The translations under genes and the position numbers were made by a program. Below, piece after piece: positions 23,041-32,900 of a DNA stretch of 64,000 bases. Under the pieces are notes generated by a model. That model saw nothing but the letters and a program-made list of their open reading frames with translations. It was not told the origin of the DNA and did no database searches. Numbering within the stretch: the stretch's first letter is position 1; each line of letters starts with the position of its first letter. Source of the DNA: Maniola hyperantus (Eukaryota > Arthropoda > Insecta > Lepidoptera > Nymphalidae); contig NC_048536.1 of assembly GCF_902806685.2 (NCBI RefSeq), forward strand, positions 2,480,001 to 2,544,000, written 5' to 3'.

Positions 23041-23221
23041 ATATAGGTCCCGCAAATTGCTAATGCGCGTGGCCGCCAGCGTTACGTTTTAGTAACGTCA
23101 GCACTAGACTGAAGTTTCGAGCTGATGGTATATTTTTATTTCGGCTGACGTCAAAATGACGTCATTTCGTTTGTAATGAGACATGGTTCCAGCGCAATAG
23201 CAATTTGCGGGACTTATATTT
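23041..23221. repeat. MITE with AAGTCCCGCAAATTGCTA ends
   Basis: Left arm GTCCCGCAAATTGCTAATGC and right arm GCAATAGCAATTTGCGGGAC are inverted. Inside lie TTTTTATTTCGGC (an AATAAA signal on the minus strand) and two TGACGTCA palindromes. Its right half is also present at 23326-23400 and 23744-23840, where it forms the lgd 3'UTR. Confidence 0.65.
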
Positions 23222-23415
23222 GTATCTACGTATGATAGAGGAAGTGTTTGAAGTAGGATGACGTACGAGTAAAATACTCGACAGCCTACAAGAGCGCTAG
23301 TCTCCAGATAAGCGATACGCCTATACCGACGTCAAAATGACGTCATTTCGATGTTAATGAGACACGGTTCCAGCGCAATAGCAATTTGCGGGACTTATAC
23401 TACTTGGAGTGACGC

Positions 23416-23478
23416 GTCAGTTGTCTATGACAAGCCAGCGATGCGTCGTGTTCTCGACTTGCTGCTGCAGTAGCGGCG
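23416..23478 (-). pseudogene. Duplicate of the last 20 codons of lgd
   Basis: Encodes the same 20 residues and stop as the true terminal exon (TPLLQQQVENTTHRWLVIDN, then TGA). It differs at three bases, all synonymous (CCA/CCG, TTG/CTG, AAT/AAC). The homology continues through the 3'UTR down to about 23326. Upstream, the copy is cut off by a MINE-2-like element (23483-23742), so it has no obvious splice acceptor. It is either a decayed duplicate or a former terminal exon. Confidence 0.75.
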
Positions 23479-23482
23479 TACG

Positions 23483-23742
23483 CCAAGTGCCAAGTGCGAA
23501 TCAGACTCGCACACTGAGAGTTCCGTACTACAGTCGTATTTTTTGACATTTTCCACGATAAATCAAAAACTGTTATGCCTAAAAAGAAATAAAAATCTGT
23601 TTTAGAATGTACAAGTAAATCCCTTTCATATGATACCCCACTTGGTACATCTTACTTTGAAACTTGAAAATAGCTATAATTGTTCATGACCACAATTTAA
23701 TTTTTTTTGTGTGATTTAACCACAAATTCACGGTTTTCAGAT
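23483..23742 (-). repeat. MINE-2-like element between lgd 3' copies
   Basis: Minus-orientation copy from CCAAGTGCGAATCAGACTCG to CACGGTTTTCAGATTTTTA. It sits exactly between the two copies of the lgd end. Confidence 0.7.
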
Positions 23743-23743
23743 T

Positions 23744-23749
23744 TTTATT
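23744..23749 (-). terminator. lgd polyadenylation signal AATAAA
   Basis: AATAAA on the minus strand, about 95 nt past the lgd stop. The same hexamer in the same context occurs in the MITE at 23041-23221, so the signal appears to come from MITE sequence. Confidence 0.55.
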
Positions 23750-23844
23750 TCGGCTGACGTCAAAATGACGTCATTTTGATGCTAATGAGACATGGTTCCA
23801 GCGCAATAGCGGTTTGCGGGACTTATACTACTTGGAGTGACGCG

Positions 23845-23964
23845 TCAATTGTCTATGACAAGCCAGCGATGCGTCGTGTTCTCGACTTGCTGCTGCAATA
23901 GTGGCGTGCGCATACGCAGCTTCACTTCCAGCGAGCCGCCCGCGGGACGGCGTCCGTCCATTAG
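23845..23964 (-). CDS. lgd: lgd exon 14 (C-terminus, stop)
   Basis: Acceptor TATTCCAG|CTAATGG. Encodes LMDGRRPAGGSLEVKLRMR, then the conserved tail THRWLVIDN and TGA. Family members end with the same kind of HRWL.. tail. The last 63 nt plus 3'UTR are duplicated at 23326-23478. Confidence 0.93.
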   Translation of the reverse strand, partial: LMDGRRPAGGSLEVKLRMRTPLLQQQVENTTHRWLVIDN

Positions 23965-26900
23965 CTGGAATACATAAGTGCAATTAGGAGTTTATTCGTA
24001 GTATGTGTTTAGTATTATAACTAAATTTTAGTCTGTGTCTACTACATTATTTAATCTGTAAATTGTATCTGTCAATTGTATTTCCTTCTCGGTCTCTCTT
24101 CGCCTAAAACTGGAATTAAATGGATGTGTTACTGTAAAAAGAAAAAAAAATTCTTCGTGCTTTTATTTACGACTAGTTAAGACTAGTAATCAATATTGCT
24201 GAGAGTTATAAGTGTAATAAAAATTTAATAATAGAATATCTTAAGCATGTACAATCTGGATTAAATGGACCAAAATAGTATAATTTTTTTTTTGTTTCAA
24301 TCAGATATAAAATTGCGTGATATTTGCCGAGACCCCCCTCTCTCCAACGTAAGATTAGACGAGATTTGACTCCCCCCCCTCCCCCCCCTTAAACACCTCA
24401 CGTAATTTATGGACGCCCCCTATCGGCTGTGAATACTGTCATTGTTGACGCCTCGACAGCGTCTAAAACTGGAATTAAATGGATGTGTTACGAAGCCTCT
24501 TCGTTTAATTTAACAAACCTACCAGAAAAGGAGCTTCGTTAACTAGAAATACAAGGTCGGTGAGTACCTCCGGAGACCTGCATAGACTGCAGGCGTATAC
24601 TGAAACGCCTGCAATCAGTAACAGGATGCTCGATACAAACTTAACCAATCAAAGTAAATGAGGTATAGTCCATACAAAATTAGCTTTACGCTTAATTGGA
24701 GGGGAAAAGGGAATATTAGTCTGCTTACAACTTGGTTAATATTGTTAAAAAAACCGGCCAAGTGCGAGTCAGGCTCGCGCAACGAGGGTTCCGTACTACA
24801 GTCGTGTTTTTTCGATATTTTGCACGATAATTCAAAAACTATGATGCATAAAAATAAATAAATATCTGTTTTAGAATGTACAGGTGAAGACCTCTCATAA
24901 TATAATACCCCACTTGATATAGTTACCTATCTCAATTCGAAAGTTGAAAATACTAATTATTAGTTCATGACCACAATTTAATTTTTTTTGTGATGTAACC
25001 ACAAATTCACGGTTTCAGATTTTTCCCCGAATGTCAGCTATAAGACCTACCTACCTGCCAAAGTACCCTGTAGGTTTCTTGACAGACAGACAGACAGACA
25101 ACAAAGTGATCCAATAATGCATGCTACGAATAAACTCCCATTTTTAGGGTTCCGTACCTCAAAAGGAAAAACGGAACCCTAAAAATGGGAGTTTATTCGT
25201 AGCATGCTCGATACAAATGTACCCAATCAAACTAAAGGAGGTAAAGTCCATACAAAATAACTTTTCAAACGCCATTTTAACTCTATGGGTCAAGTGTAAT
25301 GTCAAAAGTTCACCTTTAAAATACGGACTAAAATCGTACTTTTGGCATGAAATACACATAAAGTTAAAATGGTGTGTGAGAAGTCATTTTTACCGCATTA
25401 TACATACATTCTAGAAACTGATTCTGTGTCTATGGTTTGCCAGATTTTTGTAAAAATTTACAGTTTTTGAGTTACAAAGGGACACTCTTCGACACCTGCG
25501 GCATCGTTCTACTCACCGGGAAAGCCTCGTGCAGCGTGACTTGTGTCTCTAAGGGCGCCAGCTTGACGGTGAGGCTGCCCAGCAGCGAGTCCTTGCTGAA
25601 CCAGCCGCTGCAACACAAGCCACTACAGCTGCCACACCTGCGGCATCGTTCTACTACTACACACTACCCACACGAGCAAGATAAAATATACAAAGGGTTC
25701 ATGCATAGGAAATAAACACATGAATACCTACAGTACTACCACTTCTATTAATCGCATCAACAAAATTCGTTTGCGCAGAAAAGCGCAACCATAGGCTGAG
25801 ACCACAGCACTGCGATGCGACGTCGAGCCGTAAAAATCTACGACGTCGCACAATGCACTGTGCAAATTTGTTCTGTTCGTGGCACCGATCCAGTTAGTTG
25901 ATTGCCTCAGCTTGCTGGATCTAATTTTTTAACATTTCTTCTCTTGTCCCGATTGCCTTTTTTCGTTTTTCTCTCTCTATCTAGTTTTCTCATCGCAAGC
26001 TGTGGCAATCACTTAGTGGGTCTACATAATATGCATTTTTATGTATTTATTTCTTGTTGTGTAGTTGTAAGTTTTCTTTGTGTAACCTGTTGATTGCCCT
26101 TTCAAATAAAAAATTTAAATTAAATTAAATTAAAATTTCCGACGCGGTGTCGCACCGTACAAACTTGCGATGCGACGACGTATTCCCGTTCAGTCAGTGT
26201 CCACACATCTCTGTGTGCCATTCTGTGCTGTGTGTGTTTTCTTGGTGCGTCTTAACGCAAGTAGAAATCGAATACGTGTAGTGCGATCCATGGCTCACTA
26301 GAAATTGATGGTCAGAGTTTTCTCGTACGATGCCGTAAGCGATGATACTTTTGCGTTGCGTCAACGCATCGCATTGCAATGCGGCATCGTTTTGCGATGC
26401 GACGTCGCACCGCAGTGTTGTGGTCTCGCCCTAAGGCCGACTAAAACCAAATGTACACCAATGAAATACAGACTTTATTGCTTGACGTTAGGATTTTAAA
26501 CACAAGAACAGAGACTCGTGCTATCTCGCTTATAATTCGCGCGTACAAAATATGGCGCGCAGACAACAACCAATAGCGGACGGATGCGCGCTATGATTGG
26601 TTGAGATATTTTCGCGCCATTAAAAAATAAGATTTCTGCGCAGGTACATCGGCGTAACTTATACAAGTGATAGTACTGTATTAGTGTAGTGTAGTACTCA
26701 GTTATACGCTATACCATATTAGTTGCCCATGATGATAATCGAAAAAGAAAAGAAATGGGTCCCCCATTTCACTACATACGTTTTCACACCATGCAGAAAA
26801 ATAGACAAACAACTTTTATGGAAATATAATCACTTCTATAGACATATGTACAAAATACTTTAGTTATTCTAAGGATCCTAAAGTAACTTTTACACAGTGA

Positions 26901-29900
26901 TTCAGATATCTTTACATCTCTATATATAAAAATGAATCGCTAAACGTGTTGCTGATCGCAAATCTCGAGAACAGCTGAACCGATTTCGCTAATTTTTTTT
27001 TATAAAATTCCTTGAATTACGAGGATGGTTCTTACGGAGAAAAATTAAAAAAATTGAAAGTATTAAAAAAAATAAAAAAATAAAGAATAGACTGTTAGGC
27101 GGTACGAAGTACGCCGGGTCAGCTAGTCTTTAAAATATATAAAAGGAAAAGGTGACTGACTGACTGACTGACTGACTGACTGATCTATCAACGCACAGCT
27201 CAAACTACTGAACGGATCGGGCTGAAATTTGGCATGCAACATAGCTATTATGACGTAGGTATCCGCTAAGAAAGGATTATTGAAAATTGAACCCCTAAGT
27301 GGGTAAAATAGTGGTTTGAAATTTGTGTAGTCCACGCGGACGAAGTCGCGAGCATAAGCTAGTTAAATATATAATTCAGATAACATTTTTATTAAAAAAT
27401 TGTGTAGGTATTCATATAAAAATATATATAAAATAATTATCAAAAAATATATTATAACCGTGCTAAGAGGATAGATTCGCGTAAAAAATTACTTCTATTA
27501 ATATTTATATAAGACCTTAAATTAGCACTTACCCTCTAGAATAGACTTCGAACTTGATTCCGTGTCGCTTAAACACTCTGAGGCAAGGCCGGGCGCCGCG
27601 TTGTATGGGCAGGGTGAACACAGAGTCGTACTGGGGACTGTTGGTGTCCTTTACTAAGGGGGTCCGGTCTGATACTGGCGCCTCCTACAATAATGATGAG
27701 TAGTATTTATAATTTTTAGGGTTCCGTACCTCAAAAGGAAAAACGGAACCCTTAAGGTGCTGATAAACTTGTGCATTCACTTGTAACAGCACATCGAGCA
27801 TTCGCCGTTTTTATTTTTGTCGAACTGAACAACGAGCCGAGCCAAGCATAGAGCCAAATGTTCTCGTATTTTTCTGTGATGTAACATTCGCAAGAATGAT
27901 GATTACAAGTGAATGCTCAAGTTTATCAGCACCTTTATAGGATCACTTCGTTGTCTGTCTGTCTGTCAAGAAACCTATACGGTACTTCCCGTTGACCTTG
28001 AATCATGAAATTTGGCAAGAAGGTAGGTCTTACAGCAGACATGAAGGGAAAATCTAAAAACCGTGAATTTGTGGTCACATCACAAGAAAATAAATTAAAA
28101 TGTGTTCATGAACAAAAATTGCTTTTTTCAACTTTCACAGTAAGATTACTATACCAATTGGAGTATCGTATGAAAGGGCTTTACTTGTACATTTAAAAAC
28201 GGATTTTTATTTATTTTTAGGCATAATAGTTTTTGATTTATCGAGCAAAATGTTGATAAAATACGATTGTAGTACGGAACCCTCGGTGCGCGAGTCTGAC
28301 TCGCACTTGCCCGTTTTTCTCTGGCGTCTCTCCTGGGTAAATTTTGTGCGAACAATTGCCAACTTTAAGTCTTAGTACTAAGATCTATATTGCACTGTAC
28401 TACATTGATAGTAGATATCAACATACCTGAGGGAAGGGAAACTCGTACTTCACATAAGTATCAATCTCCTTCGGGTTGGGAACGTTGTACGCAATGCCCC
28501 GAACGATTGTCAGCTCTAAATCATTTTCATTAAGGTCGGTATTGCATTGCACTACTGAGAACTTTCGACTCTCGTAATGGAACTTTGGTGGATTATCTCC
28601 CAAACTGAAATGAGATAACACATTTTAGAATAAGGGCTTACATTGGAAATCAGTACTCTTATTATAAATCAGTACCCTTATTATAAATCAATACCCTTAT
28701 TATAAATCAGTACCCTTATTATAAATCAGTACCCTTATTATAAATCAGTACCCTTATTATAAATCAGTACCCATAATATAAATCAGTACCCTTATTATCT
28801 TATCAGTCATCATCATCATCATCATCAGTACCATCACCTGTCTTCGTTTTTGCCAGCGTTCTGGTTACACGCTGTATCTAGAAATTGCAAACAATCTAGC
28901 CCGTTTTATACGCTCACCTCTTAGCTACAGCCACCACATCTAAGTCCTGTTTCACACTGACGGCTAGATGCTCGAAGCGATTGCTCTCAGCGATATTGCC
29001 CATCGCGCGGTAGTGGTCGCGGTTGGTTAGGCACAGTTTCAACTGGGCTGTGAGCTGTGTGTGCAGGCGGCTCATGACGTTTTCGTCACCGAGGCTGATG
29101 GAAGAGTCATCGGGAGGACCGCAGTCGTCAGCTGATACGACGTCGAAACTGAAAAAATCTTAAATATATAAAAGGAAAAGGTGACTTGAGTGATTGACTG
29201 ATCTATCAACGCACAGTTCAAACAACTGGATGGATCGGGCTGAAATTTGGCATGCTGTACCCGTAGTATAAGATTTTACGTCTCACCAAACGTTGCTAGA
29301 ATTCGAGAATCGAAACACAATAACACCAAAGTAAAATGGACCTAAAGAGCCTTGAATTGAAGTCAAAAATTCAATGCCACTGATTTTAATTTCGCAAGGT
29401 TTCCGCTTGGAGCGCTGGTTGTAGATGTGAGAACAAACTTGAGCTTTAAAACAAGGCACTTAAGATCCAGTTTACTATAACGCAGATGTGTTTCGACTCT
29501 CAAATTCTAGCAACGTTTGGTGTGACGTAAAATCTTATACTACGGGTACAGATAGTATGACGTAGGCATCCGCTAAGAAAGGATTTTTTAAAAATTCAAC
29601 CCCTAAGGGGGTGAAATAGGGGTTTGAAATTTATGGAGTCCACGCGGACGAAGTCGCGAGCATAAGCTAGTTTATAATAACAATGGTTGAGTGTATGTAC
29701 GCAGGGAAGAAGTAACTTTAGATTTTTTCAAATAACTAAATTTTCGAGTTGAAAATGGATGTCACTTTCGTAATAAGCATCCGCTGGTCGATTGCGGAAA
29801 AATTGCATCAATCATTATTACAATCCCAATTGTTGTGATTGGTAGAATTTATCGTCTTCTTGTTGCAGCAATGAATCATATTAATTAACCAATAGTGAGC

Positions 29901-32900
29901 GAGTGTCAACCAATCAAAGTGATTGTGATGGTGACATTGTAGCTGTCATTCTACCGCAATCGAGCCACCGAGGTATGTTGTATAATGTTAGTCATTTAAA
30001 ATAGTGTCAGCGGTACGCGACCGCGATTCGCGATGGCGACACGCGACCTGAAGTGTAGCGGGTTTTTTTTTTTTTTTTTTTTATATATAAAAGAATATTA
30101 GCCATGTTAAGTGACTAATATTCCCCTTTCCTCTCCAACTAAGCGTAAAGCTTGTGCTAGGAGTAGGTACGACAATAGTGCAACGGGCGGGGTTTGAACC
30201 GTCGACATTTCAGTTTTCAGTCGACTCCCGTACCCGTTGAGCTATTGAGGCTAATAATGCTGATTGCATGCAAAGTGTAGCGCGTCGCTGTACCTATTAT
30301 TATCAAATGCTCTTTATATATTTCTACCAGCAAAGCGCGGGTGGCGCATGCCGCGTGTGACCTTGAACTTGCGCAGTGGGTGATTTATCGAACATTTAAC
30401 TCACGTATGCTCCATCTGTTTCTTGGCAGTGGGAGGTAGCGGCAGTGACTTGAGGTCCACGGTGAGGCCGCCCTCAGCCGCCTCTATCACCGAGTCGAAG
30501 CCTTTAGCTGCCCGAAGGTACTCCTTAGCTTGGTCTATATCACCTGGGAACAAAAATAATCACGTACTGATTAGTGGGGTGTGACTATTTAGGTTGTTAA
30601 AAAACCGGTAAAGGAGTGGACTGAAAACCGAAAGGTTGACGGTTCAAACCCCGCCCGTTGCACTATTGTCGTACCTACTCCTAGCACAAGCCTGACGCTT
30701 AGTTGGAGAGGAAAGGGGAATATTAGTCATTTAACATGGCTAATATTCTTTATAAAAAGAAGTCCCGTGAGAACTCTTTAATTTTCCGGGATAAAAGTAG
30801 CCTATGTCACTCTATAGGTCTTAAACTATACCCATGCAAAAAATCACGTCGGACCGTTGCGACGTGATTGAAGGGCAAACCGACAAACAAACACACTTTC
30901 GCATTTACAATATTAGTATGGATTGTGGCTATGCAGGTACTTGAATACCCTGTATCACTTCGCCCATCTCCGATCCATTGTGATCGGCTTCATATTTTCT
31001 TATCAATATAAAGTCAAAACCAACAAACAAACACACTTTCGCATTTATAATATAGGAAGTGATTGTGGCTATGCAGGTACTTGAATACCCTGTATCACTT
31101 CGCCCGTCTCCGATCCATTGTGATCGGCTCCACTTCATATTTTCTTATCAATATAAAGTCAAAACCAACAAACAAACACACTTTCGCATTTATAATATAG
31201 GAAGTGATTGGGGCTATGCAGGTTCTTGAACTAGCTGTGATAGCCTAGTGGTTAGGACGTCCGCCTTCCAATCGGAGGTCGGGGGTTCGATCCCCGGCAC
31301 GCACCTCTAACTTTTCGGAGTTATGTGCGTTTTAAGTACCTAATTAAATATCACTTGCTTTAACGATGAAGGAAAACATCGTGAGGAAACCAGCATGCCT
31401 GAGAGTTCTCCATAATGTTCTCAAAGGTGTGTGAAGTCTACCAATTCGCACATGGCCAGCGTGGTAGACTATGGCCAAACCCTTCTCACTCTGAGAGGAG
31501 ACCCGTGCTCTGTAGTGAGCCGGCGATGGGTTGATCATGATGATGAGGTTCTTGAATACCCTGTATCACTTCGCCTGTCTCCGATCCATTGTGATCGCCT
31601 CCACTTCATGTTTTCTTGTCCAGATAAAGCAGCACTTTTTTGACTGGAATTGAAGTAGCATCCATGGCCCTACCGCGGTTGTTTGACAGCTACAATGTCA
31701 CGATCGCAATCATCTCTGATTGGTTAATGCTCGCTCACTATTGGCCACAATGCATTGTTGCAACAAGAATCGCACAAATTCAGCCAATCAGAACAATTGA
31801 GATTGTAATAATGATTGATGCAGGTTTTAGACAATCGTCCTACAGGGTAACAATAATATGGTATGGAGAGCGCTGCGGAGACCGCTAAGGAAACTTCGCT
31901 TAAAGGCTAGAGTGACTTACCATTCTTCTTAGCAAGTATGGCCGCCTCCTTGAACTGTTTCTGTCTGTGCAACAGCAACACGAGTTGCTTGTCGTAGCGC
32001 GACGCTGGCTGCGGGGTGGCGGGTTTGGGGGACGGGCTCGGGGTTGCTTTAGGTGCCACTGGGGCTGGCTTACTTGGGGACGGGCGAGGCTGAAATACAC
32101 ACAAAAGACCGTATACTCCGTACAAAATTACTCCTCACGCGCCATTTTAACTCTATGGGTTAACTGTCATGTCAAAAGTATGGTTCACCTTTAAAATAAA
32201 GACTAAAAATCGTAATGAGTAATCGTAAATGATAATGAGTTTTCATAAAACTTAAACTAATTGAAAAATCCTATTACAATGTAAAGGATTATTTAAGTGA
32301 TAAACAAGCTTGGGAATGAGTTGCTTAACGGATTGTGATAGTTCTAATAAGTTTCAATAATTTTGTAAAGTGGTGATAATAAAAAGAATACCCGGCTGAG
32401 TTTGTTGTGGGCTCTTCTCAGACCTGGGCGCGTTTGGAACCCTCGTAGCTTTAGTTTTAAGTTTGCGTAATTATCACCACTATATCTTAGAAATCCAACA
32501 TCTGACCATCAAAAAGCGTTATTAATTACCTATTTTGAATAAATCATTTGACTTTGACTTTGACTTTGACTTTGATATTTGACACAAAAAGTTGTCACGT
32601 GAGGAGTTAAATTTTACGCGCTATACAGTGTGTTTGGTCACCAGATAAAAGCTTTGCTCTTTGACGGAGACCAGAAATTTAGAAATTATAAAATTCCAAA
32701 CCCCTGCCAGGAATTAAAACCGGGACCTCCCGCTAATAAGACCACAGTGCTTACCACTGCGCCAGGGAGGGGATTTCGCGGGTATCAGCATAAAAATAAT
32801 AACTTACCCCTTCGCTAGGCAAAGGTGCATATCCATTGGGCGTTGGTAGATCCTCCGCAGGTATGGGTTTGCCAGCAGCGTTCAACCTAATGGCGTCTTG

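Noticed and set aside
26520..26700. CCAAT and TTTCGCGCC patch as a promoter of an unseen gene
   Set aside because: No exon in either direction starts here; it lies inside lgd intron 12 and may be repeat-derived.
31255..31305. SINE heads (families A, B, C) as functional tRNA genes
   Set aside because: They keep A and B boxes but cannot form a full cloverleaf with paired acceptor arms, and they run into SINE bodies.
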